Shown: positions 26,542-35,402 of the stretch, piece after piece
How the letters are laid out: the number at the start of each line of letters is the position of its first letter
Numbering within the stretch: position 1 is the first letter of the stretch
Assembly: GCF_020055635.1 (NCBI RefSeq)
Contig: NZ_JAIPUT010000008.1
Coordinates: 56,468-120,467, forward strand
From: Marivita sp.
Lineage (GTDB): Bacteria > Pseudomonadota > Alphaproteobacteria > Rhodobacterales > Rhodobacteraceae
Reading direction: 5' to 3'
DNA: 64,000 nucleotides
The notes under the pieces: generated by a model
What the model was told of the DNA's origin: nothing
The model's input: only the letters and a program-made list of their open reading frames with translations
Database searches by the model: none
Translations under genes and position numbers: made by a program

Positions 26542-27435
26542 TCAGGCGCACATCGACGCGTCGAAGATCTTGGCGATGTTGTTGCCGAGCGCGGCGTTGA
26601 ACTCTGCATCCGACTGCTGTTTCGACAGCCCCTCGGCCAGTGCGCGCGAGAAGCTGGCGATCATGCCCGGGTTGCGGGCCAGCCGTTCGCAGGCATCGTC
26701 GGTGCTGTAGCCACCCGACAGGGCGACGACGCGCAGGACGTTGGCGTGGTCGGCCAGATCGGCATAGAGACCGTCCTGCGACGGGATCGTGAGTTTGAGC
26801 ATCACCTTCTGAGTGTCGTCCAGCGCGTTGAGTTCGTTCAGGATTTCCTGCTTGAGGATCGCCTCGGCCTCGGCCTTGGTTGGGCTGTTGATGTCGACCT
26901 CGGGTTCGATGATCGGCACCAGACCGGCGGCGCAGACGGTGCGGGCCACCTCGAATTGCTGGGCGACGACGGCCTTGATGCCGGTTGCATCCGCCTCGTG
27001 AATGACCGATCGTTCCTTGGTGCCGAAGACACCCATCGCCTTGGCATCGGTCAGAAGAGCTTCGAGACCCGGCATCGGCTTCATCACCTGCGCGCCGTTC
27101 TCCTTGTCCTCGAGCCCCTTGTCGATCTTGAGGAACGGCACCACGCCGCGCTCTTGCCACAGGAAGGCCGGCACCGGGATGCCCTCGACCGTGTCGCGCA
27201 TGGTGCGTTCGAAAAGGATCGCGCCCAGCACCTTGTCCGAGGTGAAATCGGGTGCCGTCATGATGCGACAGCGCATGTCGTGGATCAGGGCGAACATCTC
27301 GGCATCGTTGCTATAGGCGTCTTCCTCGATGCCGTAGAGGCGCAGCGCCTTCGGGGTGGAGCCGCCGCTTTGGTCAAGGGCGGCGATAAAGCCAGCGCCG
27401 GTCTTGATGCGGTCTGCCATTGCGGTGTCGGTCAT
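26542..27435 (-). CDS. Fructose-bisphosphate aldolase, class I
   Basis: The 297-residue protein is a class I (Schiff-base) aldolase of the bacterial FDA type. It begins with GAGFIAALDQSGGSTPKAL, has FERTMRDTVEGIPVPAFLWQ in the middle, an IIEPEVDI strand and a VMLKLTIPSQ strand with the likely Schiff-base lysine. It interconverts fructose-1,6-bisphosphate with the two triose phosphates in the cytosol and needs no metal. It stands alone downstream of its own promoter region. A LacI-type palindrome sits 80 bp upstream of the start (27515-27528), suggesting carbon-source control. Confidence 0.93.
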   Translation of the reverse strand: MTDTAMADRIKTGAGFIAALDQSGGSTPKALRLYGIEEDAYSNDAEMFALIHDMRCRIMTAPDFTSDKVLGAILFERTMRDTVEGIPVPAFLWQERGVVPFLKIDKGLEDKENGAQVMKPMPGLEALLTDAKAMGVFGTKERSVIHEADATGIKAVVAQQFEVARTVCAAGLVPIIEPEVDINSPTKAEAEAILKQEILNELNALDDTQKVMLKLTIPSQDGLYADLADHANVLRVVALSGGYSTDDACERLARNPGMIASFSRALAEGLSKQQSDAEFNAALGNNIAKIFDASMCA

Positions 27436-27514
27436 GTGGAATCCCCAAGCTTGAATGGTACATCTGTGGCTGTCCTAGATCAGCCTAGATCAAAATGATA
27501 GAAGAATGCCAATA

Positions 27515-27528
27515 GGTTAGCGCTAACC
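27515..27528. promoter_or_regulatory. LacI-family-type operator GGTTAGCGCTAACC
   Basis: A 14-bp perfect palindrome with the central CG step typical of LacI/GalR operators (TTAGCGCTAA core). It lies 80 bp upstream of the class I aldolase start and also contains the stop codon of the convergent-side P450 gene. A TTGGCA box follows on the minus strand, so a bound regulator would sit next to the aldolase promoter. Confidence 0.65.
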
Positions 27529-28911
27529 TTCAGGCAATGACCCGCCGCACCTTTCCGCAAACCGTCTTGGGCGGGCGTGCAGCCGGATTCCGTCGCGCGC
27601 GCGGACGGTGAGATGCGCCACTGGATGCGGGGTCTGGCCGGGGATCGGCGTCAGTTCGACCGCGCGCAGGACCAGCGACAGGAGCAGCGGTCCTTCGGCC
27701 ATCGCAAAGCCCGCGCCGGGGCAGACGCGGGGCCCCGCGCTGAAGGGCATATAGGCGTCGCGGATGCTGTCCCGGCTTTCGGGTCTTTGCCAGCGCGCCG
27801 GGTCGAAACAGTCGGGATCGTCCCAGAGCCGGGTGTGCCGGTGCAGGTGCCACGGGCTGAGCACGAGTTGCGCCGCTTTGGGGATGGCGCGTTTGCGAAA
27901 GGTCTCGGGCTGCGTGGTTTCGCGCACCATCATCGGGACCGGCGGGTAGAGCCGCAGGGTTTCGCGGAACACGTCGCGGGACGTGCCCAGGCGTCTGACC
28001 TCCCGCGGGTCCGTCAGCGCGGCGGCCTCTTGCGCGACGCGGGTCTGCCAGTCGGGCGACGCGGCGCAGAGATAGAGCGCCCAGGCGAGCGCGCTGGCGC
28101 TGGTTTCATGCCCGGCAAGGAAAAAGATCGCCACCTGATCGACCATTTCGGCGGCGCTGAAGCAGGTGCCGGTTTCAGGGTCCGGGGTCGTCATGATCCG
28201 GGTCGCCAGATCGTCGGGCGCGGTGCCGTTTGTGATCTCGGTCTGGCGCTGATCGACCAACTGGGTGATGAGCGCACGGATGCGCTGTGCGGCGCGTTTC
28301 GTCTCGGCCCGGTGAAAGCGCGGGAACCAGCGCGGCAAAGGGACAAAGGCGGCAAGGTTCAGGATCGGCTGGCTGCGCTGGTAGGCGCGGAATTCGTGGA
28401 ACACCTGCGCCGCGATGGAATCCTCGATGGGGATCGAGAACAGCGTTCGGAAGATCACGTCGGCGGCGGCGTGGCTGGCGATTTCCTCCACTTCGATCTG
28501 CTGGCCCTCTCCGATCTGCGCCAGCAGGCGGTTGACCATCGCCTGACCGGCCTCCCACATGGCCGGCAGGGACTGCGCCAGTCGGCCGCGTTCGAAGGCG
28601 GGGTCGATGATGCGGCGCTGGTGGTCCCATGCCGGCCCGTTGGTCAGGAACACCGATTGCCCCAGCAAGGGCCGCAAGCCTTCGCCGATGCGGTCGGATT
28701 TGGGGAAATCGCGCGGCCGGTCACGCAGGATGGCTTTCACCAGCGCGGGGTCATTGGCGAGGTAGGAGCGAAAGAACGGCGTGCGGAACTCGGCCATCCA
28801 CGCGCTGAAAAGCCGCTCTGGCTGGGCCGACAGGATATCGCGCCGAAAAAGCCGCATGTAGCGCCACAGCGACACGCGGTCGGGCCGGGATTTCGGCTTG
28901 GGTGGGATCAC
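27523..28911 (-). CDS. Cytochrome P450
   Basis: The 462-residue P450 shows the I-helix oxygen-activation motif AGHETSASAL (near residue 270), the ExxR motif in FRETLRLYPP, and the heme loop FSAGPRVCPGAGFA with thiolate Cys397. There is no membrane anchor, so it should be soluble and use separate ferredoxin partners, which are not encoded nearby. The GTG start at 28911 overlaps the stop of the upstream hydrolase gene (GTGA), so the two are translationally coupled. The sequence resembles self-standing bacterial fatty-acid or terpene hydroxylases of the CYP102/CYP4-like clan in general layout. The substrate is unknown. Confidence 0.93.
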   Translation of the reverse strand: MIPPKPKSRPDRVSLWRYMRLFRRDILSAQPERLFSAWMAEFRTPFFRSYLANDPALVKAILRDRPRDFPKSDRIGEGLRPLLGQSVFLTNGPAWDHQRRIIDPAFERGRLAQSLPAMWEAGQAMVNRLLAQIGEGQQIEVEEIASHAAADVIFRTLFSIPIEDSIAAQVFHEFRAYQRSQPILNLAAFVPLPRWFPRFHRAETKRAAQRIRALITQLVDQRQTEITNGTAPDDLATRIMTTPDPETGTCFSAAEMVDQVAIFFLAGHETSASALAWALYLCAASPDWQTRVAQEAAALTDPREVRRLGTSRDVFRETLRLYPPVPMMVRETTQPETFRKRAIPKAAQLVLSPWHLHRHTRLWDDPDCFDPARWQRPESRDSIRDAYMPFSAGPRVCPGAGFAMAEGPLLLSLVLRAVELTPIPGQTPHPVAHLTVRARDGIRLHARPRRFAERCGGSLPEG

Positions 28912-30170
28912 GGGGCGGTGTTCGTGTATTTCGACACCGGCACGTCGATCCGGCTGGGGGACGGGGCGCGGGTGGCGTAGCGCTGGCCCAGGGTGAGCGG
29001 GCCCGCCGTGATCCGGAAATAATCGTAATCGAGCGGTTGCTCGAAGGCGCAGAGATACTGGAAGTGCAGCTTGAAATACTTGCGTCGCAGGGCGGTCCAC
29101 CGCTCGGGGGCCAGGGTGCGCGAGAACTGCGCAGAAAAGACCAGCGGCCATTGCTTGTCCCGGGTGGCGACGCCCGACACGCCCACCGGATCGCAAAGGG
29201 CAAAGCAACAGCCATCGCCCTGGGCGGTGACATCGACCCAGACGATCTCGTCGCGTTCCGACAGGAGTTGCAGATCGGCGCGTAATGCCCATGCGTCAGG
29301 CAGGAAGGACACCATCGGGATCACGTGGCCGAGGCTGAGAAAGGACAGCGCCGGGCGCGCGGGGCGGTCCGGGGCGTCACGCAGGATGTCGGCAAGGATC
29401 GACACCGCCAGATGCGCTCCCGAGGAGTGGCCAACCACCAATACCTCGTCATAGTCCTGCAAGAGCGCCGTGGCGATGGTGCCGCGGAAGGCGTCCATGC
29501 GGGTTTGCAGCGCGGGCGGGGTCGCGCCCTTGCGGCTGGCCGAGAAGGCGTAGTCATGCATCAGGTAATAGGCATAGATGCGGCGGTCCTGTGCCTTGAA
29601 CCACCGCAGGACCAGCACAATGATCGCGAAGAACGGCGTCCAGTAGAGCAGCGACGTGCCCCAGTTGAGAAGGACTCCGGGACCGATGGCCCAGAGGGTC
29701 GCAGCACCAAAGAGCGTGGACAGAGCCCAGCCCACGAGATGCGCCGCCAGCAGCGCCGCCAGCAGTTGCAGGATCAGCACGCCGATCGGATAGAGCGCGG
29801 CCACAAGCGGGCCCTTGGGCAACACGGCCAGACGCCGCAGGGTGCCGGACGCGATATAGGTCCAGCTGGTGCGCAGAAGCTGCCAATAGGTGGCGAGGAT
29901 GCTGTTCGACATGCTGTCGCGCACGATGTCGGACCACAGAAGCACCTCGATATCGGCGGACACGCGGGTGTCGTCGATCAGGCCGGCGGCGTGCCAGCCA
30001 TAGGGGCCATCGTGACCCGAGGCTTCGACATGCAGGCCGTAGCCCGAGATCTTGGCCTGTCTCGCGCCCTCGCTGCGGTACAGCTCGCGGTACCGGCGGG
30101 CCGGGAAGGGGTCGTAACCGGGGATGTAGAACACCTTGCGACGACGCACGGAGGGCTGCGGGGCGGACAT
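28908..30170 (-). CDS. Membrane-associated alpha/beta-hydrolase-like protein
   Basis: This 420-residue protein combines an N-terminal soluble part (FYIPGYDPFPARRYRELY), two to three hydrophobic helices in the middle (about residues 110-190), and a C-terminal alpha/beta-hydrolase region with a nucleophile elbow VVGHSSGAHLA (about residues 250-260). Serine-hydrolase activity at the inner membrane is likely but not shown. The stop codon overlaps the P450 start by 4 nt, so an oxygenase and a putative esterase/lipase are made from one message. The pair may modify a membrane lipid or hydrophobic metabolite. I do not recognise a named family. Confidence 0.75.
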   Translation of the reverse strand: MSAPQPSVRRRKVFYIPGYDPFPARRYRELYRSEGARQAKISGYGLHVEASGHDGPYGWHAAGLIDDTRVSADIEVLLWSDIVRDSMSNSILATYWQLLRTSWTYIASGTLRRLAVLPKGPLVAALYPIGVLILQLLAALLAAHLVGWALSTLFGAATLWAIGPGVLLNWGTSLLYWTPFFAIIVLVLRWFKAQDRRIYAYYLMHDYAFSASRKGATPPALQTRMDAFRGTIATALLQDYDEVLVVGHSSGAHLAVSILADILRDAPDRPARPALSFLSLGHVIPMVSFLPDAWALRADLQLLSERDEIVWVDVTAQGDGCCFALCDPVGVSGVATRDKQWPLVFSAQFSRTLAPERWTALRRKYFKLHFQYLCAFEQPLDYDYFRITAGPLTLGQRYATRAPSPSRIDVPVSKYTNTAP

Positions 30171-30291
30171 GGGCGGACTGCTCTGGTTTTTCGGCGAGTG
30201 TAACAGTAGCCGCGAAATGCGCCAAATGTTTGGTGAAGCACGGGAACCGCGCTCTAGATGGTCTGTTGACCGTCAAACCAAGAGGACCGCC

Positions 30292-30642
30292 ATGATCGAC
30301 ATACTCAACATCGTTGCAGCACTTCTGAGCATCGCGCTGGGCGCCTTCGGGCTTCTTGCGCCGCGGTATACCGCCGGGGTGCTGGACCTGCGCACCGGCG
30401 ACACGACGATGGGCCTTTCGGAATTGCGCGCCTCGGCGGGGGGCATGTTCGTGGTGGTGGGGCTGGCCTGCCTGTGGCTCGGCACGCCCTGGGCCTATGC
30501 CATGCTGGGCTTTGTCTATCTTGGCGCGGGACTGGGGCGGGCGGCGTCGCTTGTTCTGGACAAGCCGCCCTTTCCGAAGGCGCATCTTTACTTCGCGTTC
30601 GAGGCGGTGCTGGCGGCGTGGCTGCTGATCGCGAATCTCTGA
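30292..30642 (+). CDS. DUF4345-like membrane protein
   Basis: The 116-residue protein has four hydrophobic segments (for example ILNIVAALLSIALGAFGLLA and FVVVGLACLWLG) and the family-like LAPRYTAGVLDL near the first loop, consistent with DUF4345. No function is known. ATG 30292 follows AGAGGA; the longer frame from 30136 runs through the promoter region. A TTGACC box about 25 bp upstream could be part of its promoter. It is divergent from the hydrolase-P450 operon. Confidence 0.8.
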   Translation: MIDILNIVAALLSIALGAFGLLAPRYTAGVLDLRTGDTTMGLSELRASAGGMFVVVGLACLWLGTPWAYAMLGFVYLGAGLGRAASLVLDKPPFPKAHLYFAFEAVLAAWLLIANL

Positions 30643-30646
30643 CGGG

Positions 30647-31447
30647 TCACGGGCTGTACCAGTCGAGCCGCCGGTCCTGCCAGATCTTCTCCCCGACGCG
30701 GCAATCGGTCGGATCGCGGGGGGCGGACTGAACCGGGACCACCTGTTCGGTCGGCGGGCGGGATACCATCTCGAGCACCAGCTTGCGTTGCACCGCATCG
30801 GCGAAATCGTCCCAGTGGGTGACGGGAATGACAAAGGATCCCGGACCGCCGATGACGCAGTTTCGGTAATAGATGTCGAGATTGTCCAGATGCCACGCGC
30901 TGCCCATGCCCTCCTGGGTCATGAGCGGCAATCCGTTGATGATGATGCCCTTGCCCAACACCGCGTCACGGGACTGAACGACATCCGGCCCCTGGTTGTT
31001 CGGCCCGTCGCCCGACACGTCGATCACCTGACGCAGACCCTTGTAGCTGTTGGTTTCGAACAGCTGCGCGGCAAAGCTCAGCGCGCCCGAGATCGAGGTG
31101 CGCCGCAGCGCCGGTTCGAAGCGCGTGGTCAGGATTTGCGCAAAGGCATCGAGATCGGCCCGCGACTGGAGCACACGCCAGTCGATCACGACCTCCTGCG
31201 TTCCGGCCCATTCGACATAGGTGATCGCCACGGTTTGCAGCAGGCCCGATTGCACCGCCTCGAACACGGCGTTCGACCGGAGCGCCTCGGCATAGCCGCG
31301 CCGCTGGATTTCCAGTTCGCGCGGAGTCATCGACCGCGAGACATCCACCAGCAGCACAAGCTCGAGATCGACTTCGATCTCTTGTGCGGTTGCCGGTTTC
31401 GCGGCCGTCAGGCAGACCGCCATGACAAGGGCAAGCAAGCGGTTCAT
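30647..31447 (-). CDS. DUF1194 (VWA-like) secreted protein
   Basis: The 266-residue protein has a signal peptide (MNRLLALVMAVCLTAAKPATA) followed by a DUF1194 domain related to von Willebrand factor A. The metal-ion-dependent adhesion motif is visible as LLVDVSRSMTPRE (DxSxS), and VIDVSGDGPNNQG forms a later strand. It should be periplasmic and bind a protein partner through a divalent metal; no function is established. A paralogue lies on the other side of the tmRNA gene in the opposite orientation. It ends convergently 4 bp from the DUF4345 gene. Confidence 0.9.
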   Translation of the reverse strand: MNRLLALVMAVCLTAAKPATAQEIEVDLELVLLVDVSRSMTPRELEIQRRGYAEALRSNAVFEAVQSGLLQTVAITYVEWAGTQEVVIDWRVLQSRADLDAFAQILTTRFEPALRRTSISGALSFAAQLFETNSYKGLRQVIDVSGDGPNNQGPDVVQSRDAVLGKGIIINGLPLMTQEGMGSAWHLDNLDIYYRNCVIGGPGSFVIPVTHWDDFADAVQRKLVLEMVSRPPTEQVVPVQSAPRDPTDCRVGEKIWQDRRLDWYSP

Positions 31448-31639
31448 GCCTGAAGAATGCCCAACCGGGCCGGACGGGTCCAATCACAATGTCTCTTGCG
31501 CGGCTTTGCGCCGGTGTACCAGGAGCGATCAACCGACGATCCATCCACTCGGGCGCGCGACAGCCAATCGGAGAAGGGTGCAAAAAACCGTGACAATCCG
31601 GTTGATATCAGCCCTTGAAATCCTGCCCCCGAAGCCCGA

Positions 31640-31970
31640 TATTCGAACTGTTCCCGCAAGGGGACTATGGACATAAAGGCGCGTGAAATAAGCGGTTCGG
31701 ACCCGGGGGCGGTACCCGGCGGCTCCACCATACACCCTGTCATTTGCAGGACCATGGGGCCGAAACAGGATCGACGAACGTGTAAAGACGTCTGCTTTGT
31801 CCCGGTGAGATACCACCGTTATCGGTTCGCAAAGTATAGTTGCAAATGACAACCATGCTCCGGTAGCACTCGCCGCGTAAGCGGTGTGTAATACCGAAAC
31901 TTAAGCCCTTGCGCCTAGCAGCGTAAGGCGGGGTTCGCAGGCACCTGGCAACAGAAGCCTGCACTTTCAT
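31640..31970 (+). ncRNA. ssrA: Permuted two-piece tmRNA
   Basis: The gene has the alphaproteobacterial permuted order. An acceptor piece ends in CGGCTCC-A-CCA (31720-31730), a 25-nt spacer follows (31731-31755), and the coding piece begins GGGGCCGAAACAGGATCGAC at 31756. GGGGCCG pairs with CGGCTCC, including the G3-U70 wobble needed for alanine charging. The coding piece carries the tag frame at 31842-31880 and ends near a GCAGGC/GCCTGC hairpin (31937-31962). tmRNA with SmpB rescues stalled ribosomes and marks the product for proteolysis. The outer ends of both pieces are approximate. Confidence 0.93.
31842..31880 (+). other. tmRNA proteolysis-tag reading frame
   Basis: Codons GCA to GCG followed by TAA encode ANDNHAPVALAA. 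The AND(N) start and hydrophobic ALAA end match alphaproteobacterial ssrA tags: the N-terminal part is the SspB contact and the C-terminal LAA the ClpX contact. The resume codon GCA follows a TATAGTT stretch, as expected. Confidence 0.93.
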
Positions 31971-32115
31971 GTCATGACCGGGTTTTTCGCGTCGAGCGCC
32001 GAGCGGTCCCACGGGATCACGATCAGGCGGGGCGCGTTTCAGGCGGCCGCGTGGGGTCAAGGCATGCGCTGCGTGACTGTCCAGACCCTTGACCTTGTGC
32101 CGCAAGGCGGCATCA

Positions 32116-32772
32116 ATGTCGGCAATGCTGTTGCGCGCTGTTCTTTTTTCGCTTTGCCTCTGCCAGCCGGCCCATGCCTGCCGGACGGCGCTGGTGCTGG
32201 CGATGGACGTGTCGCAATCTGTCGATCCCGGAGAGTTCCGGTTGCAGATCGACGGGCTGGCCGCGGCGCTGCGCGATCCCGAGATCGCCGAAATCCTGGT
32301 GCGCGACCGGGTCGCGTTGAGCGTGACGCAATGGTCCGGGGTCGACTCGCAGGAGGTGAGCCTTGACTGGACGCAGATGTTCAGCACCGGCCATGTGCAG
32401 CTTTTCGCCGATGCCGTGCAGCGCCTGCCGCGCGCCTTCGTCATGTCGAACACGGCCCCGGCCGAGGCGCTGGACCACGCGCTGGGCCATTTCGACACCG
32501 GGCCCGATTGCCAGCGACGCATCATCGACATGTCCGGCGACGGCACACCCAATGCGGGTGGCGAGGTGAACCGCCTGCGCCGCACCGCCGAGCGGGCGGG
32601 CGTGACGGTGAACGGGCTTGCCATCGAGGGGCTGGGCCGGGCGATCACCAATTTTTATGAACGCAACGTCATCACGGGGGATGGGTTTGTCGAAACCGCC
32701 CGGGGACATCGCGACTATGCCCGCGCGATCCGGCGCAAGATCCTGCGCGAAATCAGCAGCGTCTTCGGGTGA
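32116..32772 (+). CDS. DUF1194 (VWA-like) secreted protein, second copy
   Basis: The 218-residue protein has a signal peptide (MSAMLLRAVLFSLCLCQPAHA) and a DUF1194 domain with LAMDVSQSVDPGE (metal-adhesion DxSxS) and IIDMSGDGTPNAGG, paralleling the gene at 30647-31447. It is shorter at the C-terminus than its paralogue. ATG 32116 follows an AAGGCGG sequence; Met4 is an alternative. It is probably periplasmic and of unknown function. It lies between ssrA and sspB on the same strand. Confidence 0.88.
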   Translation: MSAMLLRAVLFSLCLCQPAHACRTALVLAMDVSQSVDPGEFRLQIDGLAAALRDPEIAEILVRDRVALSVTQWSGVDSQEVSLDWTQMFSTGHVQLFADAVQRLPRAFVMSNTAPAEALDHALGHFDTGPDCQRRIIDMSGDGTPNAGGEVNRLRRTAERAGVTVNGLAIEGLGRAITNFYERNVITGDGFVETARGHRDYARAIRRKILREISSVFG

Positions 32773-32866
32773 CGGTTTGCCGCGTGCCCAAAAGTTCGGC
32801 GCAGGCATGGCTTTCTGTTTCGGATTTAATGCAATATGGTCAGAACAGCTTTGAGGGATTCCCGCC

Positions 32867-33364
32867 ATGACCACTGGCATCAATTATGGAAGCCTGATGC
32901 ATCAGGCGATGCGCGGTTTGATCCGCACGGTCCTTGAGGGCGTCCAGACGGACGGCCTGCCGGGAGACCATCATTTCTTCATCACCTTCGACACCGGCCA
33001 CCCCGATGTCGAGATCGCCGATTGGCTGTCAGACCGCTATCCGGGCGAGATGACGGTGGTGATGCAGCACTGGTTCGACAATCTCGAGGTGAGCAAGGAC
33101 GGCTTTGCAGTCACGCTGAACTTCGGTGACGCGCCGGAGCGGCTCTATATCCCGTTCGATGCGGTGCTGACCTTTGTCGATCCGTCGGTCGAGTTCGGTC
33201 TGCGCTTCGAAAGCACCGATGGCGAGGGAAGCGAAGACGGGCCGCTGGTGCCCGCCCCGCGCCCATTGTCTCAGAAACCGGCCAGCGACGAGACCGAAGA
33301 CGACACGTCCCAGCCCGAGCGCAAGGATGCCGAGGTCGTGAGTCTGGACACGTTCCGCAAGTAA
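32867..33364 (+). CDS. sspB: SspB family ClpXP adaptor
   Basis: The 165-residue protein is an alphaproteobacterial SspB (pfam04386 type). The N-terminal dimeric tag-binding domain (about 1-115) contains HHFFITFDTGHPDVEIADWL and FGDAPERLYIPFDAVLTFVDPS. An acidic linker follows (about 120-155, DETEDDTSQPERKD), and then a short C-terminal ClpX-binding tail ending VVSLDTFRK. SspB tethers ssrA-tagged proteins to ClpXP. Its location about 900 bp downstream of ssrA puts the tag and its adaptor in one neighbourhood. Confidence 0.92.
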   Translation: MTTGINYGSLMHQAMRGLIRTVLEGVQTDGLPGDHHFFITFDTGHPDVEIADWLSDRYPGEMTVVMQHWFDNLEVSKDGFAVTLNFGDAPERLYIPFDAVLTFVDPSVEFGLRFESTDGEGSEDGPLVPAPRPLSQKPASDETEDDTSQPERKDAEVVSLDTFRK

Positions 33365-33442
33365 CGCCTGCGCCAGTTTGACAATTGCCCAAAGCGGCGG
33401 TTGCGGCTAAACGGCATGCAACCGCATACCGAGGAGGCCCAG

Positions 33443-34837
<1,395 letters not shown>

Positions 34838-34844
34838 GCGGGGG

Positions 34845-34867
34845 AAGCCGTTTCGAAACGGCTTTTT
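34845..34867 (+). terminator. fumC terminator (first palindrome of array 2)
   Basis: The 20-bp perfect palindrome with half-site AAGCCGTTTC is followed directly by a T-run (34863-34867). It is positioned 8 bp after the fumC stop. Confidence 0.8.
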
Positions 34868-34938
34868 CAAGCGCGTTCGAACGCGCTTGCTTGTGCGATT
34901 TGGAAATCGCGCAAGCAAGGCCCTTCGAAGGGCCTTGC
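34845..34938. repeat. Array of four different palindromes
   Basis: Palindromes at 34845-34864 (half-site AAGCCGTTTC), 34868-34889 (CAAGCGCGTTC), 34889-34916 (imperfect; GCTTGTGCGATTT, with one G-U pair and a GG centre) and 34915-34938 (GCAAGGCCCTTC). Three are centred on TTCGAA. They abut or overlap by 1-2 nt. As in the array at 10835-10946, arms differ between units while length and centre are kept. Confidence 0.95.
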
Positions 34939-34968
34939 GTCGACCGACCGGGGGCGTATCCTTGAGCC

Positions 34969-35142
34969 ATGAAGAATGTCACCAACCTCAACCAGTTTCG
35001 CAAGGCGAAAGTGCGCGACGCCAAGCGCGCGCAGGCAGATGAGAACGCGGTGAAATTCGGGCGCAGCAAGGCGCAAAAAGACCTTGAAGCGGCGCGGGCC
35101 GAGAAGGCCAGACGCGAATTGGACGGCAAATCGACCACATGA
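34969..35142 (+). CDS. DUF4169 family small protein
   Basis: The 57-residue protein (MKNVTNLNQFRKAKVRDAKR at its start) is rich in Lys, Arg, Ala and Glu and predicted fully helical. It matches DUF4169. Its function is unknown. The stop overlaps the start of the next gene by ATGA, so the two are made together. The RHH partner suggests an accessory role in DNA binding, but this is only context. Confidence 0.85.
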   Translation: MKNVTNLNQFRKAKVRDAKRAQADENAVKFGRSKAQKDLEAARAEKARRELDGKSTT

Positions 35143-35384
35143 GCGGCCGGCCGGTCAAAAGGTCACTGACCCTGCGGGGGCATCGCACCAGCGTGTCGCT
35201 GGAGGATGCGTTCTGGCGGGCCTTTCGCGAGATCGCGGAGGACAGGAACATGCCGATCAATGCGCTGGCCGCCGAGATCGACGAGGCGCGGGACATGGAT
35301 GTCGGCCTCGCCTCGGCCATTCGTGTGTTCATCCTGGTCCATTACCGGGACGGCGGGGCATCCCGGCTTGCCGACACGGCCTGA
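35139..35384 (+). CDS. Ribbon-helix-helix domain protein
   Basis: The 81-residue protein has the RHH_4-type fold: a short strand (RSLTLRGHRTSVSLE, residues 8-22) followed by two helices (EDAFWRAFREIAEDRNMPIN and ALAAEIDEAR). Dimeric RHH proteins insert the beta-ribbon into the DNA major groove, so this is a probable small transcriptional regulator. It is translationally coupled (ATGA) to the DUF4169 gene. Its targets are unknown. Confidence 0.85.
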   Translation: MSGRPVKRSLTLRGHRTSVSLEDAFWRAFREIAEDRNMPINALAAEIDEARDMDVGLASAIRVFILVHYRDGGASRLADTA

Positions 35385-35402
35385 GGCGAGACCGGAACGG
35401 CG

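Noticed and set aside
27523..29292. Longer P450 of 589 residues
   Set aside because: The extra N-terminus is the hydrolase gene in another frame; the GTGA overlap and the P450 family start support 28911.
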